Assembly (NCBI GenBank): GCA_963775275.1
Contig: CAVZII010000005.1
Coordinates: 682,001 to 746,000 of the forward strand
Origin: JANWHQ01 sp963775275
GTDB taxonomy: Bacteria > Pseudomonadota > Alphaproteobacteria > Caulobacterales > Caulobacteraceae
DNA: 64,000 nucleotides
Direction of reading: 5' to 3'
Shown: piece by piece, positions 55,811 to 64,000 of the stretch
Layout: every line of letters starts with the position of its first letter
Position numbering within the stretch: position 1 is the stretch's first letter
Program-made: the position numbers and the translations under genes
Notes under the pieces: generated by a model
Database searches by the model: none
Told to the model about the DNA's origin: nothing
Seen by the model: only the letters and a program-made list of their open reading frames with translations

Positions 55811-57361
55811 TTGCCGAGAGAGGAGACATCCGCGGGCATCCACGCCCACAGGACCGCCTGGCGCGCGACGCTCGTCCTGGCGGCGGGCCTGACCGTCCTT
55901 CGCCTCTACGCCATCTTCGCCTCGCCGCTGCAGCTCTATCCGGACGAGGCGCAGTACTGGCTGTGGTCGCGGACGCTGGCCTTCGGTTACGCGTCCAAGC
56001 CCCCGATGATCGCCTGGCTGATCGCCGCGGCCACGCGCCTGGGCGGCGACAGCGAAGCCTGGGTCCGCCTGTTCGCGCCGCTGCTGCACGCCGGAGCCAT
56101 GCTGGCGATCCACCAGGCCGGACGACGTCTCTATGGGCCCCTCGTCGGGCTCCTGGCCGCGGCGCTGTGGGGGCTGATGCCGGCGGTGCAGCTGTCGGCG
56201 GTGTTCATCGCCACCGATGCGCCGCTGATGCTGTTCCTGGCGCTCGCGCTATGGGCCTACGCGGCGATGTTCGAGGCCGTGGACAGCCGGCCCCGGCGGC
56301 TGATCGCGATCGGACTTGGCGCCGCCCTCGGGCTCGCGTTCCTGGCCAAGTACGCGGCCGTCTACTTCCTGATCGGCGTCGCCCTGCACGCCCTGACCGA
56401 CAAGGCCGGACGGCGGATGTGGTCGGGCTGGGCGTGGGCGTACGCCCTGGTCCCCTTCTCAGTCCTGCTCGCGCCGAACCTCGCCTGGCTCGCCGGCCAC
56501 CACTTCGCGACCGTCGCCCACACCGCCGAGGTCAATGCGCGCCTGAGCGCGGCCGACCTGTTCCACCCCGGCAAGCTCGCCGAGTTCGTCCTCGGCCAGT
56601 TCGGCGTGCTGGGCCCGATCCCCTTCGCCGTGCTCGTCGGCGGGGCGACGGCGCTCGCCCGGCGGCGCGCCCTGGAGCCCGCCGACCGGCTCCTCTTGTG
56701 GCTCGCCCTGCCGCCGCTCGCCATCGTCAGCATCGGGGCGCTGCTGTCGCGCGCCCACGCCCACTGGGCCGCGGCGGGCTATGTGGCCGGCGTGGTGGTC
56801 GTCGCCGCCTGGCTGGTCCGCTGGCGGGCGCGGGGCTGGATCCTCGCGACCCTGGTCCTGCAGGGCCTCGTCGCCGCCGTGGTGATCGTCGCGGTCGCCG
56901 CCCCTGCGCTGGTGGACGCCAGCGGGAACGGCCGCCGGCTCGCGCGGGTGCGCGGCTGGAACACGACCGCGGCCCTGACCGTGGGGGCCGCGCGCGCAGA
57001 GGCCGCGCGCCGGCTGACGGCGGTCGTGGTGGAGGACCGCTATCTCTTCAACGAGCTCGCCTACTACGGTCGCGCCTATTTCGACGCCCCCGGCTCGGCG
57101 CCCCTTCGCATGCGCCCGGCGGCCCAGGCGCTGAACGAGGCCGAGCTTTCCGCGCCGCTGCGTCCCGGCGAGGCCGGCAGGGTGCTGATCGCCGAGACGG
57201 CCGGGACGCCCGCCCGTCCGCGCCTGCCCGGCGACTTCGCGCGGATCCAGCCGCGCGGGGACTTCATCCTGCCCGTCGGCGGCGGCAGGACCCGGCGCCT
57301 GCAGCTCTACGTCGCCGAAGGCTACCTCGGCGGAGTCCGCGCCGCCCCCGTCAAGCCCTGA
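55811..57361 (+). CDS. GT39/ArnT-like membrane glycosyltransferase
   Basis: About 516 aa from TTG 55811, which has GGGAG upstream; longer starts are possible. The first periplasmic loop has LQLYPDEAQYWLWSRTLAFGY, the DE motif typical of GT39-family and ArnT-like enzymes, followed by KPPMIAWLIAAATRLGG. Around eleven membrane helices follow, and a soluble C-terminal domain of about 150 residues. Such enzymes move a sugar from an undecaprenyl-phosphate donor to lipid or protein on the periplasmic side. The donor and acceptor are not known. Confidence 0.8.
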   Translation: MPREETSAGIHAHRTAWRATLVLAAGLTVLRLYAIFASPLQLYPDEAQYWLWSRTLAFGYASKPPMIAWLIAAATRLGGDSEAWVRLFAPLLHAGAMLAIHQAGRRLYGPLVGLLAAALWGLMPAVQLSAVFIATDAPLMLFLALALWAYAAMFEAVDSRPRRLIAIGLGAALGLAFLAKYAAVYFLIGVALHALTDKAGRRMWSGWAWAYALVPFSVLLAPNLAWLAGHHFATVAHTAEVNARLSAADLFHPGKLAEFVLGQFGVLGPIPFAVLVGGATALARRRALEPADRLLLWLALPPLAIVSIGALLSRAHAHWAAAGYVAGVVVVAAWLVRWRARGWILATLVLQGLVAAVVIVAVAAPALVDASGNGRRLARVRGWNTTAALTVGAARAEAARRLTAVVVEDRYLFNELAYYGRAYFDAPGSAPLRMRPAAQALNEAELSAPLRPGEAGRVLIAETAGTPARPRLPGDFARIQPRGDFILPVGGGRTRRLQLYVAEGYLGGVRAAPVKP

Positions 57362-57373
57362 CGCCCTGGGCGC

Positions 57374-58078
57374 TCAGGAGGTCACCATCACCGGAGTCTT
57401 GCGGTAGTCCTCCGGCAGGACGCGCTCCAGGTTCCTCAGCTTCGGCAGGTCGTTATAGACGATGTACGGTGCGTCGGGGTGATGGATCAGGTAGTCCTGG
57501 TGGTATTCCTCCGCCCGGTAGAAGCCTTTGTAGGGATCCACACGCGTGACGATCTTCTTCGGGAAGGCGCGGACCTTGTCGAGCTGCGCGATGTAGGCGC
57601 TGGCGATGCGCTTCTGCTCCGGGTTCATGTACCAGATGTTGGAGCGGTACTGGGTCCCGTGGTCGGGGCCCTGGTAGTTCAGCTCGGTGGGATCGTGCGC
57701 CACCGAGAAGTAGACCCGCAGGAGCTCGCCATAGGTCACCTGCTTGGGATCATAGGTGATCTGGATCGACTCGGCGTGGCCGGTCGCGCCGGTGGACACC
57801 GTCTCGTACTCCGCCGTGGCCTTCGAGCCCCCGGCGTAGCCGGCGTAGACCTTCCGGACGCCCTTCACGTGCTCGAACACCCCCTGCATGCCCCAGAAGC
57901 AGCCGCCCGAGAGCACGGCCGTCTCCAGGCCCGAGGCCTTGGCGGGGGACTCGTCCGCCGCAGGACGCGGCAGCGCGACCGCGCCGCCCTCGGCATGGCC
58001 GATCAGCGGCAGGACCGCCAGGGCGGCGGCGGCCGAGATCGCGGCGACCGCGATGGTGACTTTCTGACTGATGGGCAC
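57374..58078 (-). CDS. msrA: peptide-methionine (S)-S-oxide reductase, exported
   Basis: 234 aa. Residues 1-29 are a signal sequence (KVTIAVAAISAAAALAVLPL). The active-site motif is VLSGGCFWGMQGVFEHVKGV, followed by YAGYAGGSKATAEYETVSTG, GHAESIQITYDP, DPTELNYQGPDHGTQYRS and the late EEYHQDYLIHHP. It reduces methionine-S-sulfoxide in damaged proteins; the signal peptide places it in the periplasm. It faces the glycosyltransferase gene with 12 bp between the two stops. Confidence 0.92.
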   Translation of the reverse strand: MPISQKVTIAVAAISAAAALAVLPLIGHAEGGAVALPRPAADESPAKASGLETAVLSGGCFWGMQGVFEHVKGVRKVYAGYAGGSKATAEYETVSTGATGHAESIQITYDPKQVTYGELLRVYFSVAHDPTELNYQGPDHGTQYRSNIWYMNPEQKRIASAYIAQLDKVRAFPKKIVTRVDPYKGFYRAEEYHQDYLIHHPDAPYIVYNDLPKLRNLERVLPEDYRKTPVMVTS

Positions 58079-58217
58079 GGGCGACTCCTCTCCTACACCA
58101 CGACGGCCGCGGACCGACGGCCCGTCGGGGCCGGCCGTCCTTGCGCGTCCTGACGCGCGCGATGGTCTTGATGGCGCGACTAAGGTGCGCCCCCGTCAAG
58201 GCAGGATCAAGACCGGG

Positions 58218-59348
58218 TCAGTCGAGGGTCCTGCGATAGCGCAACACCGCCAGCGCCGAGACCCCCAGCACGATGGCGGCCAGGCCCCCGAAGCTCGGCC
58301 ACATCTCCGCGAAGCCGTGGCCCTTGAGCAGCGCGCCGCGGACGATCCGGAGAAAATGGGTCACCGGGATGACCGTGCCGATCGCCTGGGCCCAGCCGGG
58401 CATTCCTGTGAACGGGAACATGAACCCGGACAGCAGGATCGAGGGCATGATGTAGAAGACGGACAGCTGCATCGCCTGGCGCTGGTTGGTGGCGATCGTG
58501 GAGATCAGGAAGCCCAGCGCCAGGCTGCCGACGATGAAGAGCAGCACGCCCGTGAACAGGGCCGCCCAGCCGCCCTGCATGGGCACGTCGAACAGGCCCT
58601 TGGCGAGGCTGAGGATGACGGCGGTCTGCACCAGGCCCACCGCCACATAGGGCGCGAGCTTGCCGACCATCACCTCCAGCGGCTTCACCGGGGTGGCCAG
58701 CAGGGTCTCCATCGTGCCGCGCTCGACCTCGCGGGTGACGCCCAGCGCGGTCATCATCACCAGGGTCATGGAGAGCACCACGCCCAGCAACCCCGGCACG
58801 ACGTTGTAGGCCGAGAGCCCCTCGGGATTGTAGCGGCGGTGGACGACGACCTGGAACGGCGGGCTCGACGCCGCCACGGGACCGATCGCGCCCTTGAGGT
58901 CGTGCGCCAGAGCCGCGCTCGGCAGCTGGGCCAAGGCCGCCAAGGCGTTGCCTGTGGCGGTGGGATCGGCCGCGTCGGCCTCGACCAGGATCTGCGGGTC
59001 CTCACGACGGACCACGCGGCGGGTGAAGTCCGCCGGGATGGTGACGGTGAACTGCGCCTTTCCGTTGGCCATCATCCGGTCGAGCTCGCCCGAGCTCTTC
59101 GCGACGCCGTCGATGTCGAAGTAGGTGGAGTTCTCGAGCGCTGCGAGGATCGAGCGGGCGAAGGCGCTGTCGTCCTGGACGAACACCGCCGTGGGCAGGT
59201 GCTTGGGGTCGGTGTTGATCGCGTAGCCGAACAGCATGAGCTGGACCAGAGGGAACAGCAGCATCATGGCGAAGGTGATGCGGTCGCGCCGCATCTGGGT
59301 GAACTCCTTGACGAGCACCGCCCATGTCCGGGCCAGAGAGGATCTCAT
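58218..59348 (-). CDS. ABC exporter permease (YbhS/YbhR-like ABC2 family)
   Basis: 376 aa. One N-terminal helix (RITFAMMLLFPLVQLMLFGY) is followed by a large periplasmic domain and five C-terminal helices, with MTLVMMTALGVTREVERGTM, ETLLATPVKPLEVMVGK and PSILLSGFMFPFTGMPGWAQ. This is the ABC2 permease layout of drug or lipid exporters such as YbhFSR. It is the last gene of the efflux operon, 37 bp after the ATPase gene. Confidence 0.88.
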   Translation of the reverse strand: MRSSLARTWAVLVKEFTQMRRDRITFAMMLLFPLVQLMLFGYAINTDPKHLPTAVFVQDDSAFARSILAALENSTYFDIDGVAKSSGELDRMMANGKAQFTVTIPADFTRRVVRREDPQILVEADAADPTATGNALAALAQLPSAALAHDLKGAIGPVAASSPPFQVVVHRRYNPEGLSAYNVVPGLLGVVLSMTLVMMTALGVTREVERGTMETLLATPVKPLEVMVGKLAPYVAVGLVQTAVILSLAKGLFDVPMQGGWAALFTGVLLFIVGSLALGFLISTIATNQRQAMQLSVFYIMPSILLSGFMFPFTGMPGWAQAIGTVIPVTHFLRIVRGALLKGHGFAEMWPSFGGLAAIVLGVSALAVLRYRRTLD

Positions 59349-59385
59349 CCTTCCTCGCTCCTGCCGCAGCTTCGGCCCGGGCGGG

Positions 59386-60303
59386 TCATTGGAAGTTGTC
59401 CTGGACCTCGCCCATCAGGCGGATGAACACGTCCTCGAGCGTCGGCTCGATCTCGCGCCACTGGTAGGGCTCCTGCCGGTAGGGCGCGATCGCGGCCTCC
59501 AGCGCCGCGCGGTCGGTCCCCGAGACGTGCAGCGCCTCGCCGACCGCCGTGGCGGTGAGCACGCCGGGCTTGCCGTTCAGCTCATAGACCAGGCGGTCGG
59601 CGCCGGGGCCTTCCGCCTCGAAGGTGATGACGCCGGACTGCCGGATCACCTCGCGCCAGCCTCCGCGCGCGATCAGCTCGCCGTAGACGATGTAGGCGAT
59701 GTCGTGGCAGCGCTCGGCCTCGTCCATGTAGTGGGTGGAGACCAGCACCGTCAGGCCGCGGCCGGACAGGAGGTGGATGTGGTCCCAGAAGTCGCGCCGG
59801 GCCTTGGGATCGACGCCGGCGGTGGGTTCGTCCAGCAGCAGCAGCCGGGGCTCGTGCAGGGTGCAGCAGGCCAGGGCCAGGCGCTGCTTCCACCCGCCCG
59901 AGAGGTCGCCCGCGAGCTGGTCCTTGCGGTGCTTCAGGCCGAGCTCGTCCAGCGCGCGCGAGACACGGCCGCGCCGGTTGTCCATGCCGTAGACCCGGGC
60001 GATGAAGTCGAGGTTCTCCTGGAGGGTCAGGTCCTCGTAGAGCGAGAACCGCTGGGTCATGTAGCCGGTCTGGCGCTTGATCTGCTGGCCCCTGGAGCGG
60101 AAGTCGAGGCCGAGCACCTCGCCCGCGCCGGAGTCGGGCGTGAGCAGACCGCAGAGCATGCGCAAGGTGGTGGTCTTGCCCGAGCCGTTGGGCCCGAGGA
60201 AGCCGGTGATCCGTCCCGTCTCCACCTGGATCGAGACGTCCCGCACCACGTGCTTGTCGCCGAAGCTCTTGTTCAGCCCCTTCACGTCGATGGCGAGCGT
60301 CAT
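59386..60303 (-). CDS. ABC exporter ATP-binding protein
   Basis: 305 aa. Walker A GFLGPNGSGKTTTLRMLCGL, signature LAGDLSGGWKQRLALA, Walker B RLLLLDEPTAGVDPKAR and the switch His in VLVSTHYMDEAERC. A C-terminal 80-residue domain follows, as in YbhF/CcmA-type exporters. It powers transport by the permease encoded next. The ATG at 60303 overlaps the TGA of the HlyD-like gene (ATGA). Confidence 0.92.
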   Translation of the reverse strand: MTLAIDVKGLNKSFGDKHVVRDVSIQVETGRITGFLGPNGSGKTTTLRMLCGLLTPDSGAGEVLGLDFRSRGQQIKRQTGYMTQRFSLYEDLTLQENLDFIARVYGMDNRRGRVSRALDELGLKHRKDQLAGDLSGGWKQRLALACCTLHEPRLLLLDEPTAGVDPKARRDFWDHIHLLSGRGLTVLVSTHYMDEAERCHDIAYIVYGELIARGGWREVIRQSGVITFEAEGPGADRLVYELNGKPGVLTATAVGEALHVSGTDRAALEAAIAPYRQEPYQWREIEPTLEDVFIRLMGEVQDNFQ

Positions 60304-61271
60304 GGCCGGCTGGTCCCGGACGCGCCGAGCGGGACCACGTCCACCGGCTGGCCGACGGGCAGGGCGCCGGCGTTCAGGGGGACGGCCTCGACCATGAAGA
60401 CCAGCTTGTCGCGGCTCTTGCGGCTGTAGATCACCGGCGGGGTGAACTCGGCCTGCGGGCTGACATAGCTGATCCGCGCCTTCAGGCCGCTCTTGCAGCC
60501 GTCGCAGCCGAAGCTGACCTGGCGGCCCAGGCGGTAGGCCTGCAACGCCCGCTCGGGGACGAAGAAGCGGAGCTTGACCTTGTCGTCCGGCAGCAAGCTG
60601 ACGATCGGCTGGTTCGGCCCGGCCCATTCGCCCGTCTGGTAGAAGACGTCCTGGATGCGCCCGGCGGCGGGCGCGCGCTGGGCGAGCTGGCCGAGGCGGA
60701 CGCCGGCCTCCTGGAGCTGGGCTCCGGCCTGGCCGGCCGCGGCCTTCGCCGCCGTCGCCTGGCCGGAGGCGGCCGCGGCGGCCTTCTCGGCGGCCACGCG
60801 CTGGGCGGTCGCGTTGGCGGCGGCGGTCCTGGCCTGGTCGACCTGCTGGGCCGCCACCGCCAGGGGATTGGACGCCTCGAGGCCCGCCAGCCGGTCGAGG
60901 TCGCGCCGGGCGTTGGCCTCGGTCGCGCGAGCGGCGGCGACGGCGGCCTCGGCCTGCCGCGCCTGGTCCTCGGCCGCCGTGATCTGGGCATCGGCCTGGT
61001 CGAGCCTGGCCGCCGCGCCGGAGCGCTGGGCGTCGAGCGTCGCCGGGTCCATGGCGAAGAGCGGCGCGCCGGCCGCCACCCGCTGGCCCTTGACCACATA
61101 GACCGTCCCCACCGGCCCGGCCGCGGGCGCCGAGAGGTAGAGGTCGTCCCCCTCGACGTAGCCCGGCAGGACGTCGGCGTCCTCGGCGCGCGGCGACCAG
61201 GCCCGCCAGGCCAGAAGGCCGGCCGCGGCCAGCACCGCGAGGACGATGACCGCGCGAAGCCTCGGGTTCAT
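60300..61271 (-). CDS. HlyD-family periplasmic adaptor subunit
   Basis: 323 aa. A single N-terminal helix (RAVIVLAVLAAAGLLAWRAW) anchors it in the inner membrane. A lipoyl-like half motif (GYVEGDDLYLSAPAAGPVGT, VVKGQRVAAGAPLFAMDP) is followed by an Ala-rich coiled coil (about residues 80-190) and the second half with APAAGRIQDVFYQTGEW. It bridges the ABC transporter and the outer-membrane channel. A CDGCK pair (FGCDGCKSGLKA) is conserved in YbhG-like adaptors. The start overlaps the outer-membrane gene's stop. Confidence 0.9.
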   Translation of the reverse strand: MNPRLRAVIVLAVLAAAGLLAWRAWSPRAEDADVLPGYVEGDDLYLSAPAAGPVGTVYVVKGQRVAAGAPLFAMDPATLDAQRSGAAARLDQADAQITAAEDQARQAEAAVAAARATEANARRDLDRLAGLEASNPLAVAAQQVDQARTAAANATAQRVAAEKAAAAASGQATAAKAAAGQAGAQLQEAGVRLGQLAQRAPAAGRIQDVFYQTGEWAGPNQPIVSLLPDDKVKLRFFVPERALQAYRLGRQVSFGCDGCKSGLKARISYVSPQAEFTPPVIYSRKSRDKLVFMVEAVPLNAGALPVGQPVDVVPLGASGTSRP

Positions 61272-62749
61272 GGCTTGGCCTCCTTGGGACCGGTGGGTTC
61301 GTCGTCGCGCCAGCCGCCGCCCAGCGCCCGGTAGAGCGCCACCACGTCCTGGGCGCGCGCATTGTCGGCCTGGGCGAGCTGGTCCTGGTCGGTGGTCACG
61401 GCCTGCTCGGCCGTCAGGACGCCGAGGTAGGGCTGCACGCCCGCCTTGTACTGGTCCAGCGCCGCCGTCCGCGCGGCGCTGGCGCTCTCGAGCGAGGCCC
61501 GCAGCGAGCCGGCGGCGGCCTCGTCGGCCTGCACGCGCGAGAGGGCGTCCTCGACCTCCTTCAGCGCGTTCAGCACCGCCTGGCGGTAGGCGATGAGGGC
61601 CTCGGCCTGGCGCGCGTTCGCGCCGGCGAGCCGGGCCCTCAGCCGGCCGCCCTCGAAGATCGGCCAGAGCAGGCCCGCGCTGAGGGCGTAGTTGCGGCTG
61701 CCCCATTCGACGAGGCTCGAGAGGGACGTCGAGACGAGGCTCGGCTGGGCCGACAGGGTGATCTTCGGGTAGAGGTCGGCGACGGCCACGCCGACGTCGG
61801 CGGCGGCGGCGGCGACGTCGCGCTCGGCGCGCCGGATGTCCGGGCGGCGGCGCAACAGGTCCGAGGGGAGGCCGGGCGGCGGGACCGGTGCGGCCGGGAC
61901 CGCGGCGGGGGGCGTCAGCGTCTTCACCAGCGCCTCGGGCGTCTCGCCGACGAGGACGCCGAGGGCATGGATCTCGGCGCGCGCGCCTGCCTCCAGGGGA
62001 TAGGCGCGCGCCTCGGCCGCCGAGGCGGCGGCCTGCTGCTGGGCGACCTCCGCGCCGGTCGCCACGCCGGCGTCGGCGCGGGCTCTGGCCAGCTCCAGCA
62101 GCTGGCGCTGGCGGGTCAGCTCGTCCCAGGCCACGGCCTCGCGGCGCTGGAGCGCGCGAAGGGCGATGTAGTGGCTGGCGACCTCGGCGGCGACGGCGAC
62201 CTGAAGGTCGCGCCGGCGCCACTGGGCCGACTCGCGGCGGGCCTTGGCGCCCCGCGCCGCGCTGGCCGCGCCGCCGAAGAGGTCGAACTCCCACGAGGCG
62301 TCCGCGCCGAGGTGGAAGCTGGAGAACTCCGCGCCCGGCAGGCCGAAGACCGACGGCGCGCCGCCCGCCCCGCCGCCGGCGCCCGGCGGGATCGGGATGG
62401 CGTGCTCGCTGATGCGGTTGCGGCTGGCGCTGGTGTCGAGCTGGGCCTGGGGCAGGCGCCGGGCGCCGGCGATCACCTCCTGCTGGCGCGCCTCTTCGAT
62501 TCGCTGGGCGGCGGTCTGGAGATCCAGGTTTCCGGCGAGCGCCTGGCCGACCAGCCGGTCGAGCGTCGGATCGCCGAACCGGGTCCACCAGCCGGCGAGG
62601 TCAGGCTCGGCCGCGGCGGCGCCCTCCGGCGTCTCGACGAAGGCCGGCGGGGTCGACGACGGCAAGGCCGGCGGCGGGCGGCGGACCGCCGCGCAACCGG
62701 CGAGCCCCGCGGCGAGGACGATCGCAAGGACGCTCGAGGCGTGCTTCAT
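61268..62749 (-). CDS. outer-membrane efflux lipoprotein, NodT/OprM family
   Basis: 493 aa. The lipobox is VLAAGLAGCAAVRRPPP, giving a lipidated Cys at residue 19. Two repeated helical/beta halves include ARQQEVIAGARRLPQAQLDT, LGADASWEFDLFGGAASAARG, DLLRRRPDIRRAERDVAAA and SAGLLWPIFEGGRLRA, all typical of the RND-type outer-membrane factor. It forms a trimeric TolC-like channel. It lies between the TetR gene and the adaptor gene, overlapping both by ATGA. Confidence 0.92.
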   Translation of the reverse strand: MKHASSVLAIVLAAGLAGCAAVRRPPPALPSSTPPAFVETPEGAAAAEPDLAGWWTRFGDPTLDRLVGQALAGNLDLQTAAQRIEEARQQEVIAGARRLPQAQLDTSASRNRISEHAIPIPPGAGGGAGGAPSVFGLPGAEFSSFHLGADASWEFDLFGGAASAARGAKARRESAQWRRRDLQVAVAAEVASHYIALRALQRREAVAWDELTRQRQLLELARARADAGVATGAEVAQQQAAASAAEARAYPLEAGARAEIHALGVLVGETPEALVKTLTPPAAVPAAPVPPPGLPSDLLRRRPDIRRAERDVAAAAADVGVAVADLYPKITLSAQPSLVSTSLSSLVEWGSRNYALSAGLLWPIFEGGRLRARLAGANARQAEALIAYRQAVLNALKEVEDALSRVQADEAAAGSLRASLESASAARTAALDQYKAGVQPYLGVLTAEQAVTTDQDQLAQADNARAQDVVALYRALGGGWRDDEPTGPKEAKP

Positions 62750-63378
62750 GGCCTGGGCTCCTCAACCAGCATGCCGCCGAGCACGGTCCTGGCGTGCTGC
62801 TCGGCCATGGCCCTGGGATCGAGCGGCGCGACGCCCGCCGGGACGAAGACCTCGTTCCAGATGAAGGCGGTCACCATCGGACCGACCAGGGAGACGGCGT
62901 AGAGACGCGCATCGCCGGGCTTCACCTCGCCTGCGGCCTGGGCCCGGGCGATGAGGCCGGAGACCAGGCCAATGGCCTGGGAGACCACCGTCTCGTGCCA
63001 CACCCGGGCCAGATCGGGGAAATTGCGCGACTCGCCGATCACCAACTTCGCCACCGCCGGAAGCCGCGTCCCCGAGGCGATCTCGGCGATCCGCGCCAGG
63101 AACCGGGGGGCGAACTCGGCGAAGCGGCCGCCCGCGGCCTCGGCCATGGCGCGCATCGCCTCGACATTGGGGCTGGCCATGTCGCGGACGACCGCGCGGA
63201 ACAGCTCGTCCTTGGTTTCGAAGTAGAGGTAGAGCGCGCCCTTCGAGATGCCGGCGCGGCGCGCGATCTCGTCCAGCCGCGCAGCGGCGAACCCCTTCTC
63301 GGAGAAGACGTCCAGCGCCGCCGAGACGATCTCGGCAGGGCGGGCGGTCTTGCGGCGGCGCCATCGAGGCCCGGTCAT
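62746..63378 (-). CDS. TetR-family repressor of the efflux operon
   Basis: 210 aa, ATG 63378. The N-terminal helix-turn-helix reads LDVFSEKGFAAARLDEIARR and AGISKGALYLYFETKDELF, and the C-terminal domain resembles the AcrR/CecR type. It is the first gene of a five-gene chain (tetR, outer-membrane factor, adaptor, ATPase, permease) with ATGA overlaps at the first three junctions. An 18-bp palindrome 15 bp upstream is its likely operator, so it should repress itself and the pump until a ligand binds. Confidence 0.9.
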   Translation of the reverse strand: MTGPRWRRRKTARPAEIVSAALDVFSEKGFAAARLDEIARRAGISKGALYLYFETKDELFRAVVRDMASPNVEAMRAMAEAAGGRFAEFAPRFLARIAEIASGTRLPAVAKLVIGESRNFPDLARVWHETVVSQAIGLVSGLIARAQAAGEVKPGDARLYAVSLVGPMVTAFIWNEVFVPAGVAPLDPRAMAEQHARTVLGGMLVEEPRP

Positions 63379-63392
63379 GGCCAACCTGTAAC

Positions 63393-63410
63393 TAACTGTC
63401 CGGTCAGTTA
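63393..63410. promoter_or_regulatory. TetR operator upstream of the efflux operon
   Basis: TAACTGTCCGGTCAGTTA is an inverted repeat with 6-base perfect arms around a CCGG centre; only one base pair of the nine fails. Flanking bases GTAAC and CTAAC extend the symmetry in part. It ends 15 bp from the tetR start, where autoregulators bind. Confidence 0.65.
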
Positions 63411-63602
63411 CTAACTCGCGACCCGGGCCGGCGCAACCCCTTTTCGGCCGACGACGCGCCGTGCGGCGTCGATCGGCCACGGCCGGCTGACTTGACAACA
63501 GGACGGCGGGCGGCCGAAACGGCGGCCGGTCTTGCACGGTCCTCTGAGGGCGGCGGCGATCGCCGGCGTATTAGGAGGCGACAGCCCTTGGAGCCGCCGG
63601 CG
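63411..63602. other. gap between the efflux operon and the last gene
   Basis: Non-coding as far as I can see. TTAGGAGGCG at 63571 lies about 30 bp before the next start and GGAG at 63590 fits the ATG at 63603 better. Both divergent promoters must lie here. Confidence 0.35.
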
Positions 63603-64000
63603 ATGTCCCTGCACGCCTTTTGCGAGTGGCTGAGCAACACGCCGCTCAGCCTGCTGATCCAGAACGTGTCGTGGATCATCCCCACGGTGCAGTCGATCCA
63701 CATCCTGTGCATCGCGATCGTGATCTCGTCGGTGTTCATGCTGGACCTGCGGCTGCTGAAGGTCATCGGGCGCGGACAGCCGACCGCCGCCTATGCGAAC
63801 CGGTTCCTGCCGTGGATCTGGATCACCCTGCCGGTCCTCCTGGTCACAGGGTCCATCCTGATCATCGCCGAGCCGGCGCGCTCGCTGGAGAACCCCTCCT
63901 TCCAGCTGAAGATGAGCGTCCTCATCCTGGCGATGATCACGACCTTCGTCTTCCAGCGGCCGCTCGCCAGGGATCCGGCCTTCTGGGAGGAATCCCCCGG
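63603..64000 (+). CDS. integral membrane protein of the DUF6644 type, truncated by the window end
   Basis: ATG 63603 opens a frame that is still open at 64000 (132 codons). The start FCEWLSNTPLSLLIQNVSW is followed by VQSIHILCIAIVIS, where the His may bind a cofactor, then a helix with FLPWIWITLPVLLVTGSILI, and NPSFQLKMSVLILAMITTF. About three to four helices are visible. I recognise the pattern as that of DUF6644-like membrane proteins of unknown function. It is divergent from the efflux operon. Confidence 0.7.
   Translation, partial: MSLHAFCEWLSNTPLSLLIQNVSWIIPTVQSIHILCIAIVISSVFMLDLRLLKVIGRGQPTAAYANRFLPWIWITLPVLLVTGSILIIAEPARSLENPSFQLKMSVLILAMITTFVFQRPLARDPAFWEESP

Overview
The window is GC-rich, densely coded DNA from an alphaproteobacterium, most likely a member of the Caulobacterales (Phenylobacterium or Caulobacter-like). 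The reasons are the strong codon-position GC bias, an Oar-like TonB receptor, a split class Ia ribonucleotide reductase under paired NrdR boxes, Tad-type proteins, and short palindromic intergenic repeats. This placement is inference; no rRNA or other phylogenetic marker is present. I recognised no tRNA, rRNA or CRISPR array.

Layout. 1-9.4 kb: a two-partner secretion locus, with an FhaC/ShlB-type transporter, a filamentous-haemagglutinin-like exoprotein with a long Thr-Pro tail, a second tandem copy of that exoprotein that lacks a clear start and carries a frameshift, and an L,D-transpeptidase-like protein. 9.4-16 kb: a minus-strand catabolic cluster (acyl-CoA-dehydrogenase-like flavoprotein and two SDRs), a quinone reductase, a PQQ-type sugar dehydrogenase and a thioesterase. 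16-27.3 kb: nrdA and nrdB, each preceded by two NrdR boxes 31 bp apart. Between them lie an encapsulated-ferritin homologue without an encapsulin, a phenol-hydroxylase-like flavoprotein, an MFS carrier, a broken GST, and a small-protein/retropepsin pair. An IS of the ISNCY/IS1202 type with a 16-bp target duplication follows nrdB. 27.3-33 kb: a palindromic repeat cluster and three tandem TadG/vWA paralogues. 33-46.4 kb: a Cys-motif protein coupled to a flavoprotein, an Nramp-like carrier, two divergent citrate-synthase paralogues (one with a DNA-binding domain), gltBD and uppP. 46.4-52.1 kb: brnTA, a deoxyhypusine-synthase-like protein, a Fur/Zur regulator, an acid phosphatase and an agmatine-to-putrescine operon (aguA, aguB, GNAT). 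52.2-64 kb: a large TonB receptor, a GT39-type glycosyltransferase, msrA, a five-gene TetR-regulated ABC efflux operon, and the start of a membrane protein.

A cross-cutting feature is an unusual load of single-base frameshifts in otherwise intact genes (fhaC, exoprotein copy 2, GST, nrdB three times, tadG1, a GNAT and the TonB receptor). Three of the insertions add one A to what would otherwise be a GANTC site, the CcrM methylation motif. The other readable cases are mostly one-base losses in G or C runs. The simplest reading is long-read consensus error, partly driven by methylation, rather than wholesale gene decay. Coordinates of broken genes therefore span the whole inferred gene.
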